A stretch of DNA of 44,592 nucleotides, taken from positions 1 through 44,592 of the forward strand of contig UBXM01000014.1 in NCBI GenBank assembly GCA_900469445.1, written 5' to 3'. Each line of letters begins with the position of its first letter. Within the stretch, counting starts at the first letter, position 1. The stretch comes from Hyphomicrobiales bacterium (GTDB lineage: Bacteria > Pseudomonadota > Alphaproteobacteria > Rhizobiales > Rhizobiaceae). The notes under the pieces are model-generated. The model was not told the DNA's origin. It saw nothing but the letters and a program-made list of their open reading frames with translations, and searched no databases. Shown piece after piece: positions 33,234-41,905 of this stretch. Both the position numbers and the translations under genes were made by a program.

Positions 33234-33461
33234 ATGGGTTGGGTTCCGGTCGTCTTCGTTATCTTCAAGATTTTCGTGCTGGGCGCGGGAATGTATTACG
33301 CCATCAAGTGGCATTACGACCGGGAAGACAGGGCGCAGAGAGCTGCGGTGCTACGCACGAGCGGCACGATTGCCGCGGTCTTCGTGGTATCGATCCTGCT
33401 CCTGGGGCTCTTCACCTTCGCCCTTGGCGGGATGCTCGGCATGGACTTGCGCATGCCGTGA
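33234..33461 (+). CDS. Small two-helix membrane protein, 75 aa
   Basis: Not recognised. Two hydrophobic segments (VPVVFVIFKIFVLGAGMYYA and TIAAVFVVSILLLGLFTFAL) are joined by a charged loop (KWHYDREDRAQRAAVLRT). ATG 33234 is chosen because GAGG lies 9 bp upstream; in-frame ATG 33213 and 33219 are alternatives. The orphan location gives no functional hint. Confidence 0.65.
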   Translation: MGWVPVVFVIFKIFVLGAGMYYAIKWHYDREDRAQRAAVLRTSGTIAAVFVVSILLLGLFTFALGGMLGMDLRMP

Positions 33462-33646
33462 CGGCATCGATGATTTCCCCCCTGCCCGCCGGGGCATCCA
33501 TGACTTGTCCCTTTATCGCCGTGATCCCGATCACCTGACAGCGCGGCTGACGCCAAATTGCGTGGGTCTCATGCATGAGCGTTTCCGGCGCTTGTCGGGC
33601 GTGTCGTCACGGCCAGACCAGCCATCCCCGGAATACCCGCGTCGCT

Positions 33647-34897
33647 TTACAACGCGCCGATGGCCTTCAGCTTTTGCAGCACGACTTCGTCGGGCTCGCC
33701 GGTTTCCGGCAGGCGGTAGTGTTTCTGGAAGCGGCGGATGGCGGCCTTGGTCTGGCTGCCGGCAACGCCGTCGATCTCGACATCGGTATAGGCGATGTTC
33801 GACAGGCCCTTCTGGATCTGCAGCACCATCTGCGAGGCCGGCAGCGGATCGCTCCGCCGCGCCGTCTGCTGAGGCGAGGCTGCGGCTCTGCGCGCGCCCG
33901 GAATTTCGCCAGGCGGCGTCATGTTCGGCTGGCGATCGGCCGAGCGGATCGCGGCCGTGATCGGGTCTTCGTTGCGGGCCGGCGCCTTCACCTGCTGAAC
34001 GACGGGCTGAACCGTTGGCCGGATTGCCGCTCTTTGAGCTTCGGCGCGGGGCGCTTCGGCCCTTTTCGTTTCCGCTCTTGGAGCCTGACGCGGGATCGGC
34101 AGCGGCATGGCCGCAGTCTGGATTTCAGCCTGAGCTTGAGCCTGTGGCTGGGCCCTCGATTGCGACTGAAGCACAGCCAGCAGTTCCGGCGTCGCGGCGC
34201 CCCTTTGGGGCAGGCCTGCGGCTTCCTCGAAAAACAGGATGGCGCTTTCGGTGCGCGGGCCCATCAGGCCGTCGTCTGTGCCCTGATAGATGCCGCGGCG
34301 GGCAAGCTCGCGCTGGATGCCGGCAACGAGCGCCGGACCGGCCTCGGTTGCGGCAGGGGCGGCCTGACTTGCCGGCGTATTATCTGCGGGCTGGCCCGCT
34401 ATGATCGAACGGATGTCGTCGGCGGGTACGGGCGCTGCCGCAGGCACCGCCATTGCGGGCTGGCTTGCGGGCGATGCGACATTTCGGGCCGAGGACTGTT
34501 GACGCTGGCCGGAAGGCTGGGCGGGCGCAGTCTCGCCGCCTGCCGGTGCACGCTCGATGCGGAAGGTGGTGACGTCGGCGGGGTCGGTCTGGCGGCTCTG
34601 GCGATAACCGGCAATCGCATTCGGATCGCGTGCGTCGCGGGTCGCAAGGAAAGGCGCGGGATGGCCGGCCGGCTGATACCAGAGCGCATTGGCCGCAACG
34701 AAGGAGAAGGCGACGATGAACGTCGTGGCGTAGAGGGTTGCCTTGGGATTGCGGGCGACAGCACCGCCGATACCTCGTGCGGAACCGCTCGCGCCATGAA
34801 GCACGGCAGAGCCTGCGCCCGCAAGGATGCGGGACGGAAGGCTTTGTTCCTTCGCTGCCCGTCGCCCCTTAGGCGATTTTCGCTTCCGCGTGGTCAT
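33647..34897 (-). CDS. Membrane protein with two peptidoglycan-binding domains
   Basis: Protein of 416 residues: a basic cytoplasmic N-terminus, one membrane helix near residues 53-72 (ATLYATTFIVAFSFVAANAL), then a long Ala/Pro/Gln-rich periplasmic linker. It has a first PG_binding_1 domain (AGIQRELARRGIYQGTDDGL, MGPRTESAILFFEEAAGL) and a second at the C-terminus (VLQIQKGLSNIAYTDVEIDG, VAGSQTKAAIRRFQKHYRL). Probably links the inner membrane to peptidoglycan. Start ATG 34897 lies 29 bp inside the upstream histidine-kinase gene, so the two are coupled. The second domain carries the usual D-G-x-x-G turn; no catalytic domain is present. Confidence 0.85.
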   Translation of the reverse strand: MTTRKRKSPKGRRAAKEQSLPSRILAGAGSAVLHGASGSARGIGGAVARNPKATLYATTFIVAFSFVAANALWYQPAGHPAPFLATRDARDPNAIAGYRQSRQTDPADVTTFRIERAPAGGETAPAQPSGQRQQSSARNVASPASQPAMAVPAAAPVPADDIRSIIAGQPADNTPASQAAPAATEAGPALVAGIQRELARRGIYQGTDDGLMGPRTESAILFFEEAAGLPQRGAATPELLAVLQSQSRAQPQAQAQAEIQTAAMPLPIPRQAPRAETKRAEAPRAEAQRAAIRPTVQPVVQQVKAPARNEDPITAAIRSADRQPNMTPPGEIPGARRAAASPQQTARRSDPLPASQMVLQIQKGLSNIAYTDVEIDGVAGSQTKAAIRRFQKHYRLPETGEPDEVVLQKLKAIGAL

Positions 34898-36443
34898 TCA
34901 CACATCCCAGACTGTTTGCAGGCCGCTCCATCGCGGCCCCTTCCATCATGGCCTTTTCATCCGAATTCTTCAACTGCACGGCCTTGAGCCGCGGCGGGAA
35001 CTCCACCGTTTCCGCGATCATGTCGTCGGTGTCCGCCGTCTCGGGGCCGTTGAGCGGCAGCGTGATGGTGACGACCGTGCCCTCGTCCGGCCGGCTTTCG
35101 ATCGCGAACGTGCCGCGGTGAAGGGCAACAAGGCCCTTGGTCAGCGCCAGGCCGAGGCCGGTGCCTTCGTAATTGCGGCTATAGCTGTTTTCCACCTGGG
35201 TGAAGGGCTGGCCCAGCGTACCGAGCTTTTCCGGTGCGATGCCGATGCCGGTATCGCTGACGGTAATGACGAGATCCTCGCCACGCAGCGCGGCATCCAT
35301 CGACACGACGCCGCCGCGTTCGGTGAACTTGATCGCATTGCCGGCGAGATTGATGAGGATCTGTTGCAGGGCGCGGCGATCGGCCTGCATTTCCGGCAGG
35401 GTGCGGGAAACGCGGGCCGTCAGGGTGATGCCCTTGTCGCGGGCCTGCAGGTCCAGCATGGCGCGGCAGGTCTCAACCGCTTCCGACACCGCGAAGGGTT
35501 CGATCAGCAGCTCGTAACGGCCGGCCTCGATCTTCGACATGTCGAGCATGGTGTTGACCACCGACAGAAGATGGCCGCCCGACTGGCGGATAAGGCCGAC
35601 ATATTCGCGCTGGCGATCATTGGCCAGCTTGCCGAAATATTCACCGGCCAGCACATCGGAAAAACCGAGAATGGCGTTGAGCGGGGTGCGCAGCTCGTGG
35701 CTGACGGCGGCAAGGAAGCGGGACTTCGTTTCGTGCGCGGACTTCGCCTCTTCCTTCCGGCTCTCCGCCTCGCGGCGCAGCGCTTCGTATTCGGAAACGT
35801 CGCGCGCCTGGGCGATTACCTGGACAAGGCTGCCTTCCCCATTGCGGATGGCGGTGAAATCGAAACGGACGAGAATGAACTGGCGGCCATCGGCTGCGGA
35901 AAAGGTCTTCTGTACCCGCACATCGGTTTCGGCACGCGATGCGCCCTGGCGCAGCATGTCGAAGGCCTGAAGAAGTGCGATCCGATCCGAGACATGGACA
36001 CGCTCGGCAAGCGTCTCGCCGATGCAATCGCGGATCGTCAGAGGAAATGTCTCGGCATCGCGTCCGCCGACCTTCAGCACCTGGCCCTGGGCGTCGAGCG
36101 ACAGCATCAGACCGGGGCATGCTTCGAAGGCGGTGTCTTCGCCGGCAGCCGGTCCAGCCGACTGAAGCACAGGCCGGGGGCGCGCAAAGGTGATCGCGGC
36201 GACGATGAGGAAGGCGGAGACGACGAGAGCGACACCGACAGGCAAGGCGAGGACCGGACGCAGAAGGGCTGTAAGGCCCGCCGGAATGGCGATGAGAGCA
36301 ACGGCTGCGGTCAGCACCATACGGCGCAGCAGCGTGATGTCGGCTCCCCGCACCACTTCGCCACCGAGGCGAGCCAGCCAGCGTTCCGCGGTCTCGTCGA
36401 CCACGTCTACAGCCTTCCCGGCAATGTTACCCAATACGCGCAC
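34869..36443 (-). CDS. PAS-containing sensor histidine kinase (PleC/DivJ-like)
   Basis: Protein of 524 residues starting at GTG 36443. Two membrane helices (residues ~42-83), a PAS-like domain (GLMLSLDAQGQVLKVGGRDA to VQVIAQARDVSEYEALR), the HisKA H-box AAVSHELRTPLNAILGFSDV, and an HATPase_c domain (N-box NLAGNAIKFTERG, G1 DTGIGIAPEKL, G2 NYEGTGLGLALTKGL). The H-box resembles PleC/DivJ-type cell-cycle kinases of alphaproteobacteria. No cognate response regulator is adjacent. It overlaps the peptidoglycan-binding gene by 29 bp, which suggests a cell-envelope or division-related signal; that is inference. Confidence 0.92.
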   Translation of the reverse strand: MRVLGNIAGKAVDVVDETAERWLARLGGEVVRGADITLLRRMVLTAAVALIAIPAGLTALLRPVLALPVGVALVVSAFLIVAAITFARPRPVLQSAGPAAGEDTAFEACPGLMLSLDAQGQVLKVGGRDAETFPLTIRDCIGETLAERVHVSDRIALLQAFDMLRQGASRAETDVRVQKTFSAADGRQFILVRFDFTAIRNGEGSLVQVIAQARDVSEYEALRREAESRKEEAKSAHETKSRFLAAVSHELRTPLNAILGFSDVLAGEYFGKLANDRQREYVGLIRQSGGHLLSVVNTMLDMSKIEAGRYELLIEPFAVSEAVETCRAMLDLQARDKGITLTARVSRTLPEMQADRRALQQILINLAGNAIKFTERGGVVSMDAALRGEDLVITVSDTGIGIAPEKLGTLGQPFTQVENSYSRNYEGTGLGLALTKGLVALHRGTFAIESRPDEGTVVTITLPLNGPETADTDDMIAETVEFPPRLKAVQLKNSDEKAMMEGAAMERPANSLGCVNDHAEAKIA

Positions 36444-36913
36444 TCAATACCCTGACACGAACTCGTTTTACGCGGTCACATTAGGCTTCCGCGACTTAAA
36501 GAAAGGCTAAGGATGCGTGATTCGAGATCATGCCAGAAGCCGGGTTTTCCGGCTTTGGCTCATAATGGACCACGCATCTGCGATCGTGGTTAACAGCAGG
36601 TAAGCGATGGATTTATCTGGATTTTTCGCCAGGCGTTAACGTTTGTGGCAACCGGCGGCCGGCAGAACGCCTTGCCTTTCTAAGGCCTGCCCCATTTATG
36701 CTTAACGGCAGTTGTTAAACTTTGAAGCAAATGCCTGCCGGCATGGCCCCGATCCGGGTCATGTGCCGATTTAGGTCAAATTTTAGATAAATCCGAGCGG
36801 TAGCGTCAAAGGGGTATTTGCTTCCCGCCGGTACGGTGATGTCCAAGAGCGGCACAGGCCGTCACCCGGCGGAGGAAGTCCGCTGTGGAAAAAAACAGGC
36901 GCAGGACAGGGCA
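36444..36913. other. Intergenic region upstream of the kinase and DUF5330
   Basis: About 470 bp without a gene. A small dyad AAGCCGG-GTTTT-CCGGCTT is at 36537-36555 and TTAACGGCAGTTGTTAA (N9, not a CtrA site) near 36700. Divergent promoters for the kinase and DUF5330 genes must lie here, but no clear -10/-35 is called. Confidence 0.45.
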
Positions 36914-37363
36914 ATGTGGTTTCTGATCAAGGGAAGTGTCTTCTTCGCAGCCGTGCTGGTCGTGCTTTCGTACTTCAGCAACAGGCCGCTCGAGGTGAAT
37001 GCGGGAGCCGGCGCCGCAGGCGTGGAGATGGGCGACGCAATCTCGGCCGCGACCGGAGCCTATAGCTATATTGCCGGGCTCTGCGCCGAAAAGCCGGATG
37101 TCTGCGCAAAGGGTGCGGAGACGCTTTCGGCACTCGGTGTTCGGGCCGCGGAAGGCGCGCATGTGGCCTTCGAACTGCTCGACAGCCATTTCGGCAACAA
37201 GTCTGCCGACAATCCAGCCGAGCCGCCCGCCGACCTGGCGCTCAAGCAGGATCCCGATCCGACGCCCTTCCCGGCCGATGCCGTAAAGACCCAGTCGATC
37301 GCCTCGCCCGCCCAGATCCATACCGGTTCCGTGCCGCTGCCGCTGAAGCGCCCTGCACACTAA
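36914..37363 (+). CDS. DUF5330 domain protein
   Basis: Protein of 149 residues: short N-terminal membrane segment (MWFLIKGSVFFAAVLVVLSY), then a helical region (EMGDAISAATGAYSYIAGLC, EKPDVCAKGAETLSALGVRA) with two spaced cysteines (Cys57/64 region) and a Pro-rich tail ending SVPLPLKRPAH. This fits DUF5330 of rhizobia, function unknown, likely inner-membrane or periplasmic. Start ATG 36914 follows AGGACAGG. A longer frame from 36818 has no support. A strong terminator follows. Confidence 0.78.
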   Translation: MWFLIKGSVFFAAVLVVLSYFSNRPLEVNAGAGAAGVEMGDAISAATGAYSYIAGLCAEKPDVCAKGAETLSALGVRAAEGAHVAFELLDSHFGNKSADNPAEPPADLALKQDPDPTPFPADAVKTQSIASPAQIHTGSVPLPLKRPAH

Positions 37364-37456
37364 ACGACCGGATTTCGAATTTTAACGACTTGCGCCGGGC
37401 TCCTGTGCCAACGGTTCCCGACGCCTGACTGCCCGCACTCGATTCAGCAATTGCTG

Positions 37457-37493
37457 ACGCCGCAAGGAAGAAACTACTTGCGGCGTTTTTTTT
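37457..37493 (+). terminator. Rho-independent terminator after DUF5330
   Basis: ACGCCGCAAG, a 10-nt loop and CTTGCGGCGT form a perfect 10-bp stem followed by TTTTTTT. Confidence 0.92.
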
Positions 37494-37602
37494 CGTGTGA
37501 TGGAGCAGCCCCGGAGAGCAAGTCTGCCTGGCGACGGCAGTCATCCCGCCATCAGATTTCTCCTGTACCTCCCCTGTTGCACAGGGACCGGAGATAAACG
37601 CG

Positions 37603-38304
37603 GTGACAACCAGAACTGATCTTTTCCAATGTCTCAGCGAACGGATCGGTGCCTCTTCGGGTCGGACGATTGTGGCCATCGACGGGGTCGACGGAGCAGG
37701 CAAGACGACCTTTTCCGATGAATTCGCCCCGATACTTGCCGAAAAAGGCCGGCCGGTCATTCGCGCCAGTGTAGATGGCTTTCACAACAATCGAGCCTTG
37801 CGGTACCGGCGCGGCAAAAGCAGCCCGGAAGGCTTTTTTCTCGATTCCTACAACTACGCAGATTTCAACCGTTTCCTGCTGGACCCGTTTCGCGAAGGCT
37901 CGGAAATCGTCCACCCAGCACGTTTCGATCATGTGACCGATACGGAAATATCTACGGAATTGAAGGGGCCGCCAGCGGCGATACTTCTGATCGATGGCAT
38001 CTTCCTTCATCGCGACGAATTGTATCGCCTATGGGATTTCAGCGTGTTTCTGTCGGTGCCGTTTTCGGTGTCTTACGCAAGGATGGCCGCGAGGGATCGC
38101 ACCAATTCCTCCCCTTTCGCAGCGGAAAACAGGCGTTATTACGAGGGTCAGCAGATCTATCTTAGCAATTGCGAGCCCGAGAAACGTGCCGCGGTTGTCA
38201 TAGACAACTCTATTCTAGACGCTCCAAAGCTGATGTCTGAGCCGGCACGACCATCAAAGGCACATATGGCGGACCGCGCCGGAAGCGGACTGCCTTCTCA
38301 ATAA
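37603..38304 (+). CDS. Uridine-kinase-like P-loop protein
   Basis: Protein of 233 residues starting at GTG 37603. Walker A reads VAIDGVDGAGKTTFSDEFA. The region VIRASVDGFHNNRALRYRRG (D-G-F-H) is the uridine kinase/phosphoribulokinase substrate motif, and ILLIDGIFLHRDELYRLWDF is a probable Walker B. This is the stand-alone 'uridine kinase' group in actinobacteria and proteobacteria. Substrate, probably a nucleoside, is unproven. The Shine-Dalgarno is GGAG about 10 bp upstream. The C-terminal ~25 residues look disordered. Confidence 0.82.
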   Translation: MTTRTDLFQCLSERIGASSGRTIVAIDGVDGAGKTTFSDEFAPILAEKGRPVIRASVDGFHNNRALRYRRGKSSPEGFFLDSYNYADFNRFLLDPFREGSEIVHPARFDHVTDTEISTELKGPPAAILLIDGIFLHRDELYRLWDFSVFLSVPFSVSYARMAARDRTNSSPFAAENRRYYEGQQIYLSNCEPEKRAAVVIDNSILDAPKLMSEPARPSKAHMADRAGSGLPSQ

Positions 38305-38408
38305 TCGCTCCCGGCTGGACGTTCCTGTTGGGTGCACCGCGTCTTTTTCCTGTTATCGGCGTGCAAAAGACCTATATGGAGGGTTCAAGAACAAGACCGG
38401 ACAAGAGC

Positions 38409-38831
38409 ATGGCAGAACTTTCCCAGATCATCGATGACTTCGCCTTCCTGGACGAGTGGGAAGATCGCTATCGTTATGTGATCGAGCTCGGCAAGGCGCT
38501 GCCCGATCTTGCCGACGATCAGAAGACCGCCGAAAACAAGGTGCAGGGCTGCGCCAGCCAGGTGTGGCTGGTAAGCCATGTCGAGGACGCTAGCGCCGAT
38601 CCGGTAATGACGTTCAAGGGCGATTCCGATGCCCATATCGTGCGCGGCCTCGTCGCCATCGTGCTTGCCACCTATTCCGGCAAACATGCCTCGGAGATCG
38701 TCGCCACCGACGCGATCGACATTTTCGACCAGATCGGGCTTGTCGAACACCTGTCGTCGCAGCGCGCCAACGGATTGCGCTCGATGGTCAAGCGCATCCG
38801 CGAGGAAGCACGGGTGAAGGCTGCGGCTTAA
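38409..38831 (+). CDS. sufE: SufE sulfur-acceptor protein
   Basis: Protein of 140 residues: LSQIIDDFAFLDEWEDRYRY, VIELGKALPDLADDQKTAEN, KVQGCASQVWLVSHVEDASA. Cys48 (QGCASQVW) is the persulfide-accepting residue that receives sulfur from SufS during iron-sulfur cluster assembly. Start ATG 38409 matches the family; ATG 38376 is a possible longer start. No suf operon is present here, as is common for rhizobial sufE. It ends tail-to-tail with the DUF6456 gene, sharing TTAA. Confidence 0.93.
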   Translation: MAELSQIIDDFAFLDEWEDRYRYVIELGKALPDLADDQKTAENKVQGCASQVWLVSHVEDASADPVMTFKGDSDAHIVRGLVAIVLATYSGKHASEIVATDAIDIFDQIGLVEHLSSQRANGLRSMVKRIREEARVKAAA

Positions 38832-39730
38832 GAAACGGAAGAGGTTCCGCTGCTGCCATAGGCTTCGGCGGCGGGACGAAAATCCTCCGCGCCCCAGTGA
38901 TGGCGCTGGCTGTGCCGTGTCTGGCGGGGTGGCGGGGCGTAGTGGCGGGCGAGCGACAGAAGGGCTGTGCGCAGCATGAGCTTGGCGGAACGCGCCGGCC
39001 ATTGCCGTTCCCGCTCCACCAATTCCAGCCCCTTGCCGAAACAGCAGACATCGGTGGCAACACCGGAAAGCTCTGGCCCCATCGCCTCCATCGCAGAGCC
39101 GAAACGGCGGCGTGACTCGAGGGCGCTTGCAGCAATATCGGCAAGGCCGCCTCTCTCGCCCTTGCCGCGCGAGGAAAGGCGCGGCTCCCAGGACGAGGTG
39201 ATGCGCGGCTGAAGCTGGGCACGGGTGAAATCATCGAGCAACCGCTCCCCGGCACTGACGGCTTCTGCCGGGAAGAACGGCGCGCCGGTCTTGTCCTTCA
39301 GGCGCGCGAGGCTCGAAAGCGGCGATTCGTCGAGATTGCGGCTCACCGGCTGGCGGGCGCCGTCCAGTTCCACCGTCGTCGTGATGAGATTGCGGTGCTG
39401 GCCGGCAAAGGCGTCCTCACTTTCCATCCCCGCCGCCGCAAGGGCGCGGCGCAGAAAGCCGCGGGCTTCGGCCGTCGCATGTAGGAGATTGCCGGACAGC
39501 CGGACGAGACCGAGAGACACGGCCTGCTTCAGCGCCGCTTCCGGACAAGAGCGGCGTTCCGCGCCCAGATGGACAATGCCTGCCGCGGCCGAACCGATTG
39601 CCAGACCGGCATCTCCCGCGCTGACCGCATGCCGGACCAGTCGCGTCAGGTTCTTTGCCGATACGGCAAACGGCTGCGCGACGCGCGCCTGTCCCGTCTC
39701 TCCCTTCGCGATGCTTGACGCTTCAGTCAT
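38828..39730 (-). CDS. DUF6456 domain protein
   Basis: Protein of 300 residues, alphaproteobacterial and of unknown function. The N-terminal part has KNLTRLVRHAVSAGDAGLAI and KQAVSLGLVRLSGNLLHATA, winged-helix-like. The conserved C-terminal block is DESPLSSLARLKDKTGAPFF, AVSAGERLLDDFTRAQLQPR, MEAMGPELSGVATDVCCFGK and GLELVERERQWPARSAKLML. ATG 39730 follows GGGAGG. It overlaps the end of the DnaA-like gene by 8 bp, so the two are cotranslated. A DNA-binding role is suggested by the partner and the N-terminus, but not proven. Confidence 0.82.
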   Translation of the reverse strand: MTEASSIAKGETGQARVAQPFAVSAKNLTRLVRHAVSAGDAGLAIGSAAAGIVHLGAERRSCPEAALKQAVSLGLVRLSGNLLHATAEARGFLRRALAAAGMESEDAFAGQHRNLITTTVELDGARQPVSRNLDESPLSSLARLKDKTGAPFFPAEAVSAGERLLDDFTRAQLQPRITSSWEPRLSSRGKGERGGLADIAASALESRRRFGSAMEAMGPELSGVATDVCCFGKGLELVERERQWPARSAKLMLRTALLSLARHYAPPPRQTRHSQRHHWGAEDFRPAAEAYGSSGTSSVS

Positions 39731-40244
39731 GGCCGCCTCCCAAAATCGCGCCGGGGCCAAACCCAAGACCAGTCTCGGGGCCAGCTTCGGGGCCAATTTC
39801 GCGGGCGGGAAGATCGGCCGACTGGAATACGGCCGTCGCCATGCGTTCGATCGCCGAGACGAATTCGTCGAAGGCGGCATCGTCGCGCCGGTCCTCCACC
39901 ACATGGCAGGCGTGGCCGACCGTGGTCCGGTCCCTCCCGAAGGCTGCGCCGATATCGCTGAACGGCATCTGCAGCGCCACATGGCAGACATACATGGAAA
40001 TCTGGCGCACATGACAGGAAGGCCGCCGCCGCTCATGGCGTACAATGACCCGGTCGCTGAGGAGCGAGATGGTTTCCGCCGTGATCTGGCTGACGATCCG
40101 GCAGACGATGCGGGCCGGAAGGCTGGCGGGATAGGATGGCCTGGCATCGGCAACCAGTGGAACCGCGCCGATATTGCCGGCAAGCAGATCGGGACGTCCC
40201 TTGCTGGGCGGCGCCCCCGCTTTGGTCGAGGTCTCAAAAGGCAT
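39723..40244 (-). CDS. Stand-alone DnaA domain IV-like DNA-binding protein
   Basis: Protein of 173 residues. The centre matches the C-terminal DNA-binding domain of DnaA: ARIVCRIVSQITAETISLLS, VRQISMYVCHVALQMPFSDI and GAAFGRDRTTVGHACHVVED. The signature RDRTTVGHA equals the DnaA-box recognition helix (DHTTVxHA). It lacks the AAA+ ATPase domain and the initiator N-terminus, so it is not DnaA. Residues 1-40 and the C-terminal ~25 are low complexity. ATG 40244 has AAGGAG at good spacing. It could occupy DnaA boxes and affect replication or transcription, by inference. Confidence 0.85.
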   Translation of the reverse strand: MPFETSTKAGAPPSKGRPDLLAGNIGAVPLVADARPSYPASLPARIVCRIVSQITAETISLLSDRVIVRHERRRPSCHVRQISMYVCHVALQMPFSDIGAAFGRDRTTVGHACHVVEDRRDDAAFDEFVSAIERMATAVFQSADLPAREIGPEAGPETGLGFGPGAILGGGHD

Positions 40245-40451
40245 GACAACTCCTTTTTGAATAGGAATTAATTCATACACCCTGATGACGAACGGGGAAT
40301 GTGGTTTAAAGTCGTTTTTTGATGGGCGCTTGAAAAGTCTGTTCTTTTTTTGTTTCCCAACGCGGTAAATAGGATTTTTTTCCCCCTCACGTCCCCGCTC
40401 TTTCGATCACGGATGGTGTCGGCGGCGTATTTTTCGGAAAGGCCGACATGC

Positions 40452-40474
40452 AAAAGCCGGGCGATGCCCGGCTT
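40452..40474 (-). terminator. Hairpin terminator on the minus strand
   Basis: AAGCCGGGC-ATC-GCCCGGCTT is a 9-bp perfect stem (40454-40474); on the minus strand the stem's TT runs into two more Ts. It is about 220 bp downstream of mucR and upstream of the DnaA-like gene, so it may end a mucR transcript. Confidence 0.6.
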
Positions 40475-40629
40475 CTCGTTGCGCGGCATGGCGCAAATAT
40501 TGCGAAAGCAAATTCAGAAAACCGAGATCGTCGTGATCGCCTGATCTGTGGATTTCCGCAGATTTACACGGGCAAAACCTTCATCTCTGCGAGAAGCACG
40601 GTTTGCCGGAGTTATCTTGGCCAGAATTG

Positions 40630-40674
40630 CTTTTGCCGGACTTGTTGTGGCCGGACTTGTTTTGGCCGGACTGG
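40630..40674. repeat. 15-bp tandem repeat, three units
   Basis: CTTTTGCCGGACTTG (40630-40644), TTGTGGCCGGACTTG (40645-40659) and TTTTGGCCGGACTGG (40660-40674) are imperfect head-to-tail units. They lie 20 bp beyond the mucR stop. Confidence 0.7.
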
Positions 40675-40694
40675 GCCCGGCCAATATCGGCAGA

Positions 40695-41126
40695 TCAGTT
40701 ACGGGCGCGCTTGCGGCGCTGGCCGAGGCCCATTTCCTTGGCAAGACGCGAACGGGCTTCGGCATAGGCCGGAGCGACCATCGGATAATCGGCCGGCAGG
40801 CCCCACTTTTCGCGGTATTCATCCGGCGTCATGTTGTAATGGGTCATCAGGTGGCGCTTCAGCGACTTGAACTTCTGACCATCTTCGAGGCAGATCAGAT
40901 AATCTTCCTCGATCGACTTCTTGATCGGCACCGGCGGCTTCGGCTTTTCAACCGCAGTTACGACCGGCGTCGGGGAGGATGTGCCGCTCAGTGCGGTATG
41001 CACATCGGCGATCAGGTTAGAGAGATCGCCGACGGGAACCACGTGGTTGCTCACATAGGCGGCCACGATGTCCGCGGTGAGTTCCACCAGCAGCTCGGGC
41101 CCCTTGCCCAGTGCCATATCTGTCAT
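40695..41126 (-). CDS. mucR: MucR/Ros zinc-finger transcriptional regulator
   Basis: Protein of 143 residues: [20 protein letters not shown] near the start and the prokaryotic zinc finger [20 protein letters not shown] with Cys79, Asp82, His92 and His96, an arrangement seen in MucR-type members in which the second cysteine is replaced. [20 protein letters not shown] follows. It is a global regulator of exopolysaccharide, motility and cell-cycle genes in rhizobia and Brucella, binding AT-rich DNA. Start ATG 41126 follows AGGAGACAGG. Long frame to 41291 is unlikely. The AT-rich 437-bp upstream region may carry autoregulatory sites. Confidence 0.93.
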   Translation of the reverse strand: MTDMALGKGPELLVELTADIVAAYVSNHVVPVGDLSNLIADVHTALSGTSSPTPVVTAVEKPKPPVPIKKSIEEDYLICLEDGQKFKSLKRHLMTHYNMTPDEYREKWGLPADYPMVAPAYAEARSRLAKEMGLGQRRKRARN

Positions 41127-41563
41127 TTCCTGTCTCCTGTTCGACTTGAATACGGAGCCTGCCGCGACCTCCGCGGCATCTTCCGTAGTCGAGCGATGGC
41201 GACGAGATCTCAAACTTCGCGCAGCGTCCAAGGACAGAAGCCTACCCCTAAGCTTCCTGCGGGAAAAACGGATCGTCACCAGATGCTGCATGTAGCCTCC
41301 GCAAACCGCCTACTCGTCCAGTTTATCCGAAGCGGCCTCATCAAGACCGATCTAATTCAGATAAATACGCGGTATTACGTCAGTCTACAACAGCATCATT
41401 GCTCTACTTCTATTCAATTATCACTACAATCAGGAAAGTCCAATTGCGAAATCTAGTAATGCCGAATGGTTTTTCAACGAATATCGCATATTTCTGACAT
41501 TTATTGCTGGCAATTTGCCGATTTTACAATCATCGCGCGCTTATAAATACCGTCTGAAAAACG
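41127..41563. other. AT-rich intergenic region upstream of mucR
   Basis: 437 bp with no convincing gene, AT-rich from ~41330. It should contain the mucR promoter, and also receives the mnhG transcript end. No dyad strong enough to call as an operator was found. Confidence 0.45.
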
Positions 41564-41905
41564 TTATTCATTATTGACGGCTGCCATTTCGTTGCAGACA
41601 GACCGATTCGCCAACGAATATCCAGCCCTCAACGACGCGATTGCCAGCAAATGCGCCGAGACAGGGGCTGTCAGAACGAAGAAAAAGAAACCGGCAAGCG
41701 CTCTTGCAAGCACCGCGATGTCGCCCGAATGAAGCCCGACGGCAAGCAAAAGCAGGCCTGACCCCACCGTTCCGGCCTTCGATGCCGCATGCATCCTGGA
41801 ATATATATCGGGCAACCGATTGAGACCTATCGCCGCAACCAGCGCAAAAGCAGCACCGGACAGCACGAGCGCGGAGGTCAACAACGCCACGACGAGTTCC
41901 ATCAT
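41564..41905 (-). CDS. mnhG: Cation/proton antiporter subunit G
   Basis: Protein of 113 residues with three membrane helices: [40 protein letters not shown] and [20 protein letters not shown]. The motif [19 protein letters not shown] is diagnostic of MnhG/MrpG/PhaG. It is part of the hetero-oligomeric antiporter. Start ATG 41905 overlaps the mnhF stop in an ATGA (the adjacent ATG 41902 is an alternative). It is the last gene of the D-E-F-G group. Confidence 0.93.
   Translation of the reverse strand: MMELVVALLTSALVLSGAAFALVAAIGLNRLPDIYSRMHAASKAGTVGSGLLLLAVGLHSGDIAVLARALAGFFFFVLTAPVSAHLLAIASLRAGYSLANRSVCNEMAAVNNE

Noticed and set aside
36690..36720. TTAACGGCAGTTGTTAA as a CtrA site
   Set aside because: The half-sites are 9 bp apart rather than 7, so it does not fit the consensus.
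38828..40249. A 473-residue frame covering DUF6456 and the DnaA-like gene
   Set aside because: The first 173 residues are in the wrong frame for the DnaA-like protein and have Ser/Arg/Pro-rich shadow composition; the true DUF6456 start is ATG 39730 with its own GGGAGG.
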